From positions 682,001 through 746,000 of the forward strand of contig CAWJUH010000007.1 in assembly GCA_963846005.1 (NCBI GenBank): DNA of 64,000 nt. Reading direction: 5' to 3'. Position numbers and translations under genes: made by a program. How positions within the stretch are numbered: position 1 is the stretch's first letter; each line of letters starts with the position of its first letter. This document shows, piece after piece, positions 25,344 to 34,074 of this stretch. Under the pieces are notes generated by a model that was given only the letters and a program-made list of their open reading frames with translations, was not told the origin of the DNA and did not search any database. This DNA is from CAVSUR01 sp963846005. Lineage in GTDB: Bacteria > Actinomycetota > Actinomycetes > Streptosporangiales > Streptosporangiaceae.

Positions 25344-27904
25344 ATGAGGTTGCTGGAACGCGATCCGGTGCTGGCCTTGCTGGGCCAGTACGCGCGCGAA
25401 GCGCGCCAGGGTGAAGGGCGGCTCGTCCTGATTGCCGGTGAGGCGGGCGCCGGGAAGTCGGTACTGGTCGAGCAGTTCCAGCGCGATCTGCCCGATGCCG
25501 TCTGGGCCTGGGGAGCCTGCGACGGGCTCTCGACGCCGCGGCCGCTCGCCCCGTTGTTCGACCTGGCCCGCGATCTCGGCGGCGCGCTGGAGGATCTGTG
25601 CCGCGGCCAGCCTGCGCGAGATGAGCTGTTCGCCGCGCTGCTGACCCAGGTCACCGGTGATGACCGCCTCAGCGTGATCGTGATCGAGGACATCCACTGG
25701 GCGGACGAGGCGACGCTCGACCTGCTGCGGTTTCTCACCCGCCGTATCCGCGCGGCGCCGGTGCTGGTGATCGCCACCTACCGGGACGACTGGCTGGCAC
25801 CATCGAGCCCGCTGCGTCTCGCGCTGGGTGACCTCGCCGCGCGGCGGTGGGCGCGCCGGCTTGAGCTGCCGCCGTTGTCGGTCGAGGCCGTCCGGACGAT
25901 GGCCGCCGGCACCGGTCTCGACGCCGGCCAGCTGTACCAGCTCACTGGCGGCAATCCCTTCTACGTCACCGAGATGCTTGAAGCCGGAACAGACGAAGTC
26001 CCGCTATCGGCACGTGACGCGACCCTCTCGCGCACCGGAAGGCTCAGCGACACGGCCCGCCCGGTACTCGAAACGGCCGCGCTCATGGGCGTGCGGATCG
26101 ACGCGAGCCTGCTCGCCGACCGGCAAGCTGCGCTGGACGAACTCAGTGCGTCCGGACTGCTGGTGGACGAGGGAACCGGCTTGCGCTTCCGGCACGAGAT
26201 CGCCCGGCTGGCGATCTCGCAGGACATCCCCGCCCATCGGCAGGCGCTGATCCACGCCAGGATCCTCAATGCGCTGCAAGCCAGCGGCAGCCGCGATGAC
26301 GCGCGCATGGCCTTCCACGCCGAGGGTGCCGGCGACGAGGAAGCAGTCGTCCGGCACGCATCACTCGCCGCGAGACGAGCCGTGGATCTCGGCTCACATC
26401 GCGAGGCCGTGGCCCAGTACGAGCGCGCCTTGCGCTGGGCCGCGCATGCCGCGCCGTCCGCTCAGGCCGAGCTCTACACCGGCTTGGCCGAGGAGGCGAC
26501 TCTCAGTGACCAGTCGCAAACGGCGGCCGACGCCGACGAGCAGGCACTCCGGCTCTGGCGTGTACTCGAAGATCGCCGTCATGAGGGCGAGTCGTTGCAG
26601 CACTACTCGCTGACGTTGAAACATCTGTGCCGGGGCGATGAAGCGGTAGGCGCCGCCGTCGACGCCATCAACACGCTCGAGCCGCTCGGCGGGACCCGCG
26701 AGCTGGCCCGTGCGTACGCGACGCTGGCCGCGATCAAGATGACGCGCAACGAGAATAACCAGGCGATCGAGTGGGCCCGGCGAGCGCAGGCTCTCGCCCG
26801 TTCGCTTGACGCAGCCGACGTCGAGGCCGATGCGCTGAACACCGAGGGCTGCGCCGCGTCCGCGACCGACCCGAACTGGGCCGATCTGATTCGCCGCTCA
26901 CTGGAGCTGGCCATCTCCCGCAACCTGCCCAATCAGACCGCCCGCGCCTACAGCAACCTGTACGGCATCGCGTGCGACCAGTTCCGGTTCGACGAAGGCG
27001 AGCAGTTTTACCGCGACGGCGTCGCCTACTGCGAGCAGCACGACCTGGACAGGCACTCCTATTTCCTGCGCGCAGCCCGGACCATCGCACTTGATCATCG
27101 CGGGCACTGGGACGAAGCGGTGGCGATCAGCACTCAGCTGCTCGAGGAAAGCTCCGCCGCCCCGCTGCATCAAATCGGCGTGCAGGCCCTGATCGGGGTG
27201 ACCCATGCGCGCCGCGGCGAGCCGGGGGTCTGGCCTGCCCTCGACAGCGCGATCGCCAGCGCGGCACCGACGGGCCAGCCGCAGTACGTGGTACCGGCCC
27301 GGCTGGCCCGGGCCGAGGCCTTCCTGACCGAAGGCCGAGTGGACGAGGCGCGGCGCGAAGCCGAGCTGGCCGCCGAAGCCGCGCACGACATCAACGAGTG
27401 GATGCGCGGCGCGCTGCGCCGCTGGCTTCACCGCACCGGCTCCGGCACGATCGTCGAGGGCCCGGTGGCCGGGCCATACCGGCTGCAGGAATCCGGCGAG
27501 CACGCGGCCGCGGCGCGTGCCTGGGATGAACTCGGCTGCCGCCTGGACGCGGCGCTCGCACTGCTTGACTCCCCGGACGAACACGACTTGCGCGACGCAT
27601 TGCGGCGCCTGGATGAACTAGGCGCCAGGGCGACGGCCGGCCTCGCCCGCCAGAAGCTGCGCCAGATCGGCGCCCGGTCGGTGCCGGCCTGCGCCGGGCC
27701 ACCCGGGCGCATCCACTCGGGCTCACTCCGCGTGAACGCGAGGTGCTTGAGCTGGTATGCGAGCGGCAGACCAACACCCAGATCGCCCGCGCCTTGTTCA
27801 TCTCGGCCAAGACGGTCGATCACCACGTCTCCTCCCTGCTGGCCAAACTCGGCGTCGAGACCCGCGAGGCAGCCGCCGACATGAGCCGGAATCTGACTGC
27901 CTGA
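25344..27904 (+). CDS. large LuxR-family (LAL-type) ATP-binding transcriptional regulator (frameshifted)
   Basis: About 852 residues. The N-terminal AAA/STAND ATPase has Walker A GEAGAGKS near 32, VIVIEDIHWADEATLDLLRFL (Walker B) near 112, and sensor-like TGGNPFYVTEML. TPR-like helical repeats fill about 350-770. The C-terminal LuxR helix-turn-helix (LTPREREVLELV, TNTQIARALFISAKTVDHH, LLAKLGV) is in another frame: one base is missing near 27681-27690, at GTGCCGGCCTG. The start chosen is the ATG at 25344 (MRLLERDP), the usual family start, with GAGAAG upstream. Such regulators usually control neighbouring operons. Confidence 0.88.
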
Positions 27905-28632
27905 TCGAGCCGCACCGCAGCCGAGGTGCGGGCGTCGCCAAGTTCCTCTCGGGCACGCACGACCGGTGTCAGTTGCTGACCGTCGCCCGCGTCCTGGCTG
28001 ACATGGTGTGCGAGGACGTGTTTCCTCGCCCGCCGGGCGCTGGAGATCTACCAGCTCAGCGACGCCAGCAGCGTTCATTTCGACTACGGCTACCTGCACC
28101 CCGACACCGACCACGACCTGGCCGGGCAGCCACTGCAGCGAGTGCTGGCCTCCCTCCAGACTCTCGCCACATTGCCGGCCGACGTGATCAGCTGGAATCA
28201 GATCTTCGCGGCCCTGAACGAGGCCCAGACGAGCGGCTATGACGTCGTCCACCCGATGATCGAAGTCGTGATCGACGATCCGCTGGACATCGAGTTCTCG
28301 CTGCTCCGCCACGTCGAGGCGTTCAACCTGCCGGCCGGATCAGGCCCCGGCGCCCTCATTCCGGCACAGCCGCAGAACTCCGCGGATCCCGGACCGCCGT
28401 TCTCGTTCTGGGCCGGGGGCGCTGGCGGACTGGACGCTGTTCGCCGGCCCGTCTTCCGCCGGTTCACTCGACCTGACCGGTCTCAGCGAAGTACGGCTTT
28501 CGATCGGCTGTATCGGCCTCGCCGTGCAAGGAGCCGTAACGCCGACGACCATCCAGGTCTCGCCGATGGCCGCGGGGGTACCCGCCAGCGGACTGGGTGA
28601 CACCATCCGCGACGGTGCACCAAGCCGCTGAG
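27905..28632 (+). pseudogene. broken gene, unrecognised protein
   Basis: Coding-like sequence in three successive frames. Segment 1 (about 27940-28020) reads VAKFLSGTHDRC to VCEDVF. Segment 2 (about 28024-28412) reads ARRALEIYQLSDASS, FDYGYLHPDTDHDLAGQ and DVISWNQIFAALNEAQ. Segment 3 (about 28416-28632) reads LADWTLFAGPSSAGSLDLTGL and ends at TGA 28630-28632. Breaks fall at TTTCCTCG (one base extra) and at a run of five G. No plausible start follows the regulator stop, so the 5' end is missing or an upstream indel hides it. I do not recognise the family; it looks like the C-terminal part of a larger protein. Confidence 0.6.
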
Positions 28633-28735
28633 GACGCCAACCCGGGGCCGTGTCCTGTCCCGGGCCGGACGCAGGCCATGTATCTGGGCTGCGGACGCGG
28701 GCTCCGTATGAATGTGATTCGTTGCGGTGAGAGTG

Positions 28736-30037
28736 ATGGAGTCGCTCAGATATCTCGGTAGCGGGCTCGCCGCCTGGTCAGCGACCCTCGTGGCCGTCAT
28801 CCTTTCCGCGCCGCCTGCCCTGGCCGCGGCGTCGGTACTGACGCCGTCCGCGACGGCCGTTCAGGTGGGTGAGACGACCGGCCTCTCCGTTACCGGCTTC
28901 AAACCCTGCCCCGCCCCAGAGAGCCCGGCGGTGCTCTGGGACCAGAACCCGCTGCCGTTTCAGCTCGTCGCCGGGTCGCTCACGGCTAACGACTTCACGG
29001 TCGACTTCGTCGTGCCAGCTAGCCCGGCTGGTCCGCACCTGATCGCCGCCGGGTGCCCCACGGTAAACGGATACGCCCTGCAGCAGCAGGTTCGGGTGCA
29101 GGTTGTCGCGGCGGCGATGACCCTGGCCCCTAGCTCGCAGAGCGTTCAGGCAGGCAAGACGGTCACCATGACCGGCAGCGGCTTCGCCGGGTGCACTAAC
29201 CCCGCCGGAAGCACGACCGTCGAGCTATCCGCGAACGGGACGCTGCTGGCGACGGCCCATGGATCGAATGGCGCTTTCCAGCAGGCGATCACGGTTCCGG
29301 CCGGCACTGCGGCCGGACCGTTTGCCGTGACCGCCCAGTGCCCGGCTCAACCGGGCAGCGATCTCACCTCGGCCAGGGTAGAGGTGGTAACCCTGGCGCT
29401 GTCGCCAGGTTCGGGTTTCCCGGGGACGCCGATCAGCGTCGCGGGTGCCGGTTTCACCCAGTGCCATGAGGTGCAGCTACAGCTGCTGCGAGACACCACT
29501 CAGGCCGTGGTGACGAGCGGTCCGTTAGTGCAGGCCAACGGCAGCTTCACCGCCGAGGTGACCGTGCCGTCCAGCGCCGCCCACGGGACTGACTACCAGG
29601 TGGACGCCGGGTGCTACCCGGCCGCCGGCATCTCCGCGGCCATCGCCGCCGAGCCGTTCGCGGTCACGTCACCAGCAGGCTCAACATCGCCGAGCCCGGC
29701 GCACCCGGAAACGACGTCGTCCGCAAGCTCGCCCGGCTCACCGTCACCGCTGTCCTCCCGGCACAGCAGCGGCCTGTGGGCACCAGCGGCACTGGCCGGC
29801 GGCGCCGGTGCTGGCCTCGCCCTGGCTTCGCTGCTGCTGGCCAGGGCGCTGCCAATGATTCGCGGGAAGCGGGGCCGGGGCTGGATCAACAAGCATTTCC
29901 GGGTCGTAGCCGGTTCAGCCGGGCCGCAGCCGGCCAGTGTTGAGCACCGGCCTGGCGCGGTGTCGGTATCGATGGGGCTCGAACCGCACCTCGACCATCT
30001 CGGGCACCAGCAGTACGAGGAGGTAACACCTCGATGA
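28736..30037 (+). CDS. secreted, membrane-anchored protein with Ig-like repeats
   Basis: 433 residues. It has a signal peptide (GLAAWSATLVAVILSAPPALAAA) and three Ig/IPT-like beta repeats of about 85-90 residues (starting near 37, 126, 215), each opening with a T/S-rich strand and containing VTGF, MTGSGFAGC or VAGAGFTQC with paired cysteines. A Ser/Thr/Pro linker follows, then one membrane helix (APAALAGGAGAGLALASLLLA) and a basic cytoplasmic tail of about 60 residues. It is a cell-surface adhesion- or carbohydrate-binding-like architecture. Its stop overlaps the next start (ATGA), so the two are co-translated. Confidence 0.8.
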   Translation: MESLRYLGSGLAAWSATLVAVILSAPPALAAASVLTPSATAVQVGETTGLSVTGFKPCPAPESPAVLWDQNPLPFQLVAGSLTANDFTVDFVVPASPAGPHLIAAGCPTVNGYALQQQVRVQVVAAAMTLAPSSQSVQAGKTVTMTGSGFAGCTNPAGSTTVELSANGTLLATAHGSNGAFQQAITVPAGTAAGPFAVTAQCPAQPGSDLTSARVEVVTLALSPGSGFPGTPISVAGAGFTQCHEVQLQLLRDTTQAVVTSGPLVQANGSFTAEVTVPSSAAHGTDYQVDAGCYPAAGISAAIAAEPFAVTSPAGSTSPSPAHPETTSSASSPGSPSPLSSRHSSGLWAPAALAGGAGAGLALASLLLARALPMIRGKRGRGWINKHFRVVAGSAGPQPASVEHRPGAVSVSMGLEPHLDHLGHQQYEEVTPR

Positions 30038-30663
30038 CATCAGCAACCGCGCACACCGGCCTGACCGTCCGCACCTTCCTGCTCGGCAGCGGGCCCGAAG
30101 ACGACACCACCAGGATCCGGCAATTGCTGTCCGGCAACGACATCGTGGGCCGGTGCGGCAAGGAGCTGACGCGACTGACCCAGCAGGGCCGCGAAGCAGC
30201 CGAGGAGCAACTCGCATCAGTCACCACGGACCTGCTCGACCTCGACCTGGGCGACCTGCTCATCTACGGCTGGCGCACGCATGAACGGCTGCTCAAGGCG
30301 GCCCGGGAAACCCGGCAGATACCCGGCCGGCAGGACGTTGTCCAGCTCGGTGCGCACCGGATCACCTCGGCCCATAATCCCACCATCGAGTTGCTGGTCG
30401 ACGGCGTCAGGGTGCACACCTTCCGATTCCAGCTGACCGTGATTTTCGACATCGGCCTAGCCGCCCTCGTTATCCGAGGCGGCCTGCTCACGGCACTGAA
30501 GGCCGGGGACGGCGCAGTCACCGGCAAGCTCGCCCTGGAGATGCCCGGCGGTGACATCGAACTGGCCGGCCAGCAGCGGAAGATCGATCTCCACCTGATC
30601 ATCAGCATCGGCCACGGCATACCGTTGCTTCCGGCTGCCGCCGCTATGGGGTCTGTCCGGTAG
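30034..30663 (+). CDS. conserved-looking cytoplasmic protein coupled to the Ig-like surface protein
   Basis: 209 residues without signal peptide or membrane helix. A helical N-terminal part (TRIRQLLSGNDIVGRCGKEL, REAAEEQLASVTTDLLDLDLG) precedes a beta-rich C-terminal part (HRITSAHNPTIELLVDGVRVH, LELEMPGGDIE-like strands). No family recognised. Translational coupling to the surface protein suggests it binds that protein's cytoplasmic tail; this is inference. Third-position GC is visibly lower than in the flanking housekeeping genes. Confidence 0.7.
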   Translation: MTSATAHTGLTVRTFLLGSGPEDDTTRIRQLLSGNDIVGRCGKELTRLTQQGREAAEEQLASVTTDLLDLDLGDLLIYGWRTHERLLKAARETRQIPGRQDVVQLGAHRITSAHNPTIELLVDGVRVHTFRFQLTVIFDIGLAALVIRGGLLTALKAGDGAVTGKLALEMPGGDIELAGQQRKIDLHLIISIGHGIPLLPAAAAMGSVR

Positions 30664-30700
30664 CGGGCAGGACGCCGTAACAGAAGCGTGCTCGTATTGC

Positions 30701-31495
30701 CTACACGGGCGGCACCAAGGTGAAGTACCGGTGGAGCAAGGACGAGTCGCCCCGCACCTCGAGACGGCCGGTCACGTCTCGCTGCCAGAGAAATAGCGCC
30801 AGATCAGAGGCGGTCCCCGATATCTGGATGTCATAACTACCCTGAGCTGCGCCGAGCAGCACCGGGTCAGCGTCGAAGCGGACCATCCACGTGCCGGGCC
30901 TGTCGGTGCGCCGGAACATGAACCTCTCGCCCTGCCCGGGCGGAGCCTTCGCCACCGCGCGTCGCATGGGCGCCATGACCTCGAAGGTCTGCGCGATGGC
31001 ATCGGCGGCGAGGGCAGCGTCGAGAGGCTGGGCCGCGCGCAGCGCATCCTGAGCATCCCACCGGTGAATCGCAGCCTCGATGGCCTGCATCCGCTGCCAG
31101 AAGCCGACGCTCTGGTCTGCTGACCAGGTCCACACCCGCTCGCCCGGGTCAGCGGCGCGGAACAGTTCCTGCAATGCCGCCGCCCCGGCATGGAACCAGT
31201 CGAGCAAAGCGGCGGGTACCGGGGACTGCTGTGGCGCGCGGCCAGGAGGAAGCCAGTCTGGCCATGGGCCCGGTAGCCCGAGCCACGACCGGTCACCTTC
31301 CGCGGGCGGCTGCTGCATCCGCTCGCCGACAACGCGGGCCACGAGCCGGTGCACGAATCCCAGGTGCAAGACCAGGTCGGTCACTACCCATCCCGGGCAC
31401 GACGGTACCGCCGGAGCGGCCTGAGAACAGGCTGCCTCGCGCCCGGCAGCCTCGAAAGCAGCAACCTCCTGGCCGAAGTGCCCGGCGTAATCCAC
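30701..31495 (-). CDS. maleylpyruvate isomerase family (mycothiol-dependent, DinB-like) protein
   Basis: 264 residues. The N-terminal helical MDMPI domain (YAGHFGQEVAAFEA, PAVPSCPGWVVTDLVLHLGFVHR) carries the conserved C-P-G-W and HLG motifs. The metal-binding region is IEAAIHRWDAQDA. The C-terminal part (about 190-260) is the MDMPI_C domain. Start GTG 31495 sits behind AAAGGAGAGG; the open frame to 31558 is non-homologous. It uses mycothiol in known members; the substrate here is unknown. Confidence 0.85.
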   Translation of the reverse strand: MDYAGHFGQEVAAFEAAGREAACSQAAPAVPSCPGWVVTDLVLHLGFVHRLVARVVGERMQQPPAEGDRSWLGLPGPWPDWLPPGRAPQQSPVPAALLDWFHAGAAALQELFRAADPGERVWTWSADQSVGFWQRMQAIEAAIHRWDAQDALRAAQPLDAALAADAIAQTFEVMAPMRRAVAKAPPGQGERFMFRRTDRPGTWMVRFDADPVLLGAAQGSYDIQISGTASDLALFLWQRDVTGRLEVRGDSSLLHRYFTLVPPV

Positions 31496-31556
31496 CGCGA
31501 CCTCTCCTTTCGCCCCGCCGCACAGCCTAATTCCGGGCGTGGAGGAGGATATGGCC

Positions 31557-31742
31557 ATGGGCGATCTAGAGCAGGCGCCGGGCAGCCCCGGCGAGAAGCC
31601 AGGCCATCCCCCTGAGGCGCTGGACGAGGCCCGCGATGCTGCCTTGACGCGGGAGATTCTGCGCAGGCAAGAACAGCACCGCGAAGGCGGGGTTGAGCCC
31701 GGACTCGACGAGATGGACGAAGAAGCCAGACCGGAGGCATGA
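31557..31742 (+). CDS. small acidic hydrophilic protein
   Basis: 61 residues, rich in Glu, Pro and Arg, with a central helix (EALDEARDAALTREILRRQ). It has no membrane segment or cysteine. GGAGGAGG at 31541-31548 is ideally spaced from the ATG at 31557 (the ATG at 31551 is too close). It is divergent from the MDMPI gene and ends where a metallo-beta-lactamase remnant on the other strand begins. Function unknown; the strong ribosome binding site argues it is expressed. Confidence 0.6.
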   Translation: MGDLEQAPGSPGEKPGHPPEALDEARDAALTREILRRQEQHREGGVEPGLDEMDEEARPEA

Positions 31743-32015
31743 CCCGGTCTAGCCGGGCGCCGGCGAGGGTGGCGTAGCGCGGCACATCGCCGAACCGGGA
31801 ATGCCAGAGCAGGTAGTCCCAGTGGGGATGCGTGGAGAACCCCGCGATCACCGGAAGGCCGAGCCGGTCCACGTCATCGGCGAGCAGGTTCAGATCGGAA
31901 CCGTCGATGCCGGGATCGACGAGGACCAACCCAGCCCCGCGCGCACCACCGTGGCATTGCTCCAGACCCACTCGCTCTGCCGGACCCAGACGCCGTCGGC
32001 CACCTGATTCAGCAT
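31743..32015 (-). pseudogene. metallo-beta-lactamase-fold hydrolase remnant
   Basis: From ATG 32015 the frame reads VADGVWVRQSEWVWSNATVV. After an indel near 31925-31935 (AACCCAGCCCC) it continues VLVDPGIDGSDLNLLADDV, then FSTHPHWDYLLWHSRFGD, an MBL-type HxHxD-like motif (HPHWD), and RYATLAGARL. Homology then stops abruptly at about 31745, after roughly 90 of the 200-plus expected residues. The gene is both frameshifted and 3'-truncated, so unlike most other split genes here it looks like a true remnant. Confidence 0.7.
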
Positions 32016-32117
32016 CCGTTCACTGTGTCAGGGGTCTCCGGCCGGCGCGCGTCGCGTCCGGCATCGGAACCGGCCGGCGTCCCGCCGTGGCAACAGCAGT
32101 GGCGGGGCCGGGACGGG

Positions 32118-32816
32118 ATGGGCGACGATGAGCCGGTGACCAACGACAACGCGGCAGGATCGCCCGCGCCCGGCGCTCCGCCGTCGGCCGGCGGATACGC
32201 CGGAGACCCCGCGGTGCAGGCGGAATGGAACAAGCGGTACGCGGACCGGGAGCAGCTGTGGAGCGGCCAGCCCAATGGTGCGCTGGTGGCCGAGGTCGCC
32301 GGGCTCACGCCCGGACGGGCGCTGGATGTCGGCTGCGGCGAGGGCGCGGACGCCGTGTGGCTCGCGAGCGGCGGCTGGGACGTGACCGCGCTCGATGTCT
32401 CAGACCTGGCGCTTGCGCGGGCGGCCGGGCATGCGCGAGACGCCGGGGTCGCCGTTCGCTGGATGCACGCCGGGCTGGCGGAGGCGGCGCTCCCGCCAGC
32501 GTCGTTCGACCTCGTCTCCGCGCAATACCCGGCCCTGCCGCGCACCCCCGACTCCGCAGCCGAGCGTGCCCTGCTCGCGGCCGTCGCGCCCGGCGGCGTG
32601 CTGTTGCTCGTGCACCACGCCGGGATGGACACCCAGCAGGCGCAGGACAACGGCTTTGACCCGTCCGGCTACGTCTGGCCGCAGATGGTCGCAGCGCTGC
32701 TCAACCACGACTGGGAGGTAGAGATGGACGAGCAGCGCCCGCGCATCGCACCCGAGGACGGCGCCGGCGCGCACCACACAGACGACCTGGTGCTGCGCGC
32801 GCGCCGGCTGCGCTGA
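32118..32816 (+). CDS. class I SAM-dependent methyltransferase
   Basis: 232 residues. After a polar N-terminus comes WNKRYADREQLWSGQPNGAL, then motif I ALDVGCGEGADAVWLASGGW near 75 and the acidic strand VTALDVSDLALARA. The WNxRY/LWSG opening is typical of TehB/thiopurine-type methyltransferases that modify small oxyanions or thiols; the true substrate is unknown. The ATG at 32118 follows GGGACGGG; GTG 32136 is an alternative. Confidence 0.85.
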   Translation: MGDDEPVTNDNAAGSPAPGAPPSAGGYAGDPAVQAEWNKRYADREQLWSGQPNGALVAEVAGLTPGRALDVGCGEGADAVWLASGGWDVTALDVSDLALARAAGHARDAGVAVRWMHAGLAEAALPPASFDLVSAQYPALPRTPDSAAERALLAAVAPGGVLLLVHHAGMDTQQAQDNGFDPSGYVWPQMVAALLNHDWEVEMDEQRPRIAPEDGAGAHHTDDLVLRARRLR

Positions 32817-32945
32817 GACCCGACTCGAGCCTCCCAGCAGACCACTCCCGGCGCCCAGCCCATACCGAGATATGCCGGTCGCGCACCGCGTCGCCGGCGT
32901 GTTAGCGTTCCGGTGATCGTGATCCATCGGCAGGAGGTGAGACCC

Positions 32946-33005
32946 ATGAACGCAGTATCCGCAGTGGGTGCTCCCCTGCAGTCCACGATCGCGCGACTGA
33001 GGTAG
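32946..33005 (+). CDS. 19-codon ORF with ideal ribosome binding site (possible leader peptide)
   Basis: AGGAGGTGA at 32932-32940 is the best ribosome binding site in the neighbourhood, five bases before ATG 32946. The ORF encodes MNAVSAVGAPLQSTIARLR and stops at TAG 33003-33005, 46 bases before the patatin-like gene. It could be a regulatory leader peptide, a translational enhancer or a small protein. Confidence 0.5.
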   Translation: MNAVSAVGAPLQSTIARLR

Positions 33006-33051
33006 TCGTCACCGGGAGCGCCCGCCAGGCAATTCCCGAAAGGCGGCTCCC

Positions 33052-34014
33052 ATGAGCACAACACCTTCTGCAACTCCGCGCTTCACCTCGACGGCCTCGG
33101 ATGACACAGGGCGGGCGCGCGCCGCGGGCGAGCGAGCGCTGGTCCTCGGTGGTGGCGGATCGGCAGGCAATGCGTGGTTGATCGGCGTCATCGCCGGCCT
33201 GCTTGATGCCGAGCTGGATGTGACCGAGGCTGATCTGATCATCGGGACGTCGGCCGGATCGACGGCCGCGGCCCAGATAACCGGCGCAAGCCCGGCCGAC
33301 TTGCTGGCCGGCATCCTTTCCGCTGCGCCCCGGCAACGGACTGGGCCTGCCGGCTCCGGCGGCCCGCGCGTTCCCATGAGGCCGGCGGCCGACCATATGG
33401 AGAGAACGAGCGGAATCATCGCCGCCGCTGAGGACGCGGCCGGAATGCGCCGCAGTATGGGCGCGGCGGCGCTCGAAATGGATGCGGCGCCGGACGGCTC
33501 CGGGCAAGCGCAGTGGCGCGCTACCGTCGCCGCCCGGCTGCCCAGTCAGCGCTGGCCGGAACGAACGGTGCTGATCGTGGCGGTCAATGCCCATACCGGT
33601 GAACCGGTCGTGTTCGACCGCCGCAGCGGCGTCGACCTGGCGGACGCCGTCGCCGCCAGCTGCGCCAATGGCTTTGGTGTCCCTCCCTACGCTATCGGCG
33701 ACAGCCGGTACATCGACGGCGGCTACCGGCGCAACGAGAATGCCGATCTGGCCGCCGGATACGGGCGGGTGCTGGTGCTGTCACCACTGGGCGGCAGGTC
33801 ACGGACACCGGCGGAGTGGGGCATGCATCTTGCCGCGCAGGCCGGCGAACTACGCGCACGCGGCAGCAGAGTCGAAACCATCTTGCCGGATGGCAGCTCC
33901 CGCAGCGCATTCGGCAGCAACCTGATGGATCCGTCGACGCGTCCGCCTGCCGCCCGAGCCGGTTACCGCCAGGGCAGGGCCCTGGCCGAGCCGCTCACCG
34001 AATTCTGGCGCTGA
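33052..34014 (+). CDS. patatin-like phospholipase
   Basis: 320 residues. The oxyanion-hole glycine loop LVLGGGGSAGNAWLIG is near 32, the nucleophile elbow IIGTSAGSTAAAQ near 64 (GxSxG), and the catalytic Asp is in YIDGGYRRNENADLA near 224 (DGG), giving the complete Ser-Asp dyad. It is cytoplasmic, with no signal peptide. ATG 33052 follows AAAGGCGG. Bacterial patatins hydrolyse membrane lipids, some as effectors of defence or host interaction; no toxin or secretion context is visible here. Codon use is less GC3-biased than in neighbouring blocks. Confidence 0.9.
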   Translation: MSTTPSATPRFTSTASDDTGRARAAGERALVLGGGGSAGNAWLIGVIAGLLDAELDVTEADLIIGTSAGSTAAAQITGASPADLLAGILSAAPRQRTGPAGSGGPRVPMRPAADHMERTSGIIAAAEDAAGMRRSMGAAALEMDAAPDGSGQAQWRATVAARLPSQRWPERTVLIVAVNAHTGEPVVFDRRSGVDLADAVAASCANGFGVPPYAIGDSRYIDGGYRRNENADLAAGYGRVLVLSPLGGRSRTPAEWGMHLAAQAGELRARGSRVETILPDGSSRSAFGSNLMDPSTRPPAARAGYRQGRALAEPLTEFWR

Positions 34015-34074
34015 CGCCCGCGAAACCAGCCGGCCCGGTAGGCAGGGCGCCGCACGAGATGCCCGCCAGCAGGG

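Noticed and set aside
31743..32015. Complete metallo-beta-lactamase gene
   Set aside because: Homology stops at about 90 residues and the frame is shifted; only a remnant.
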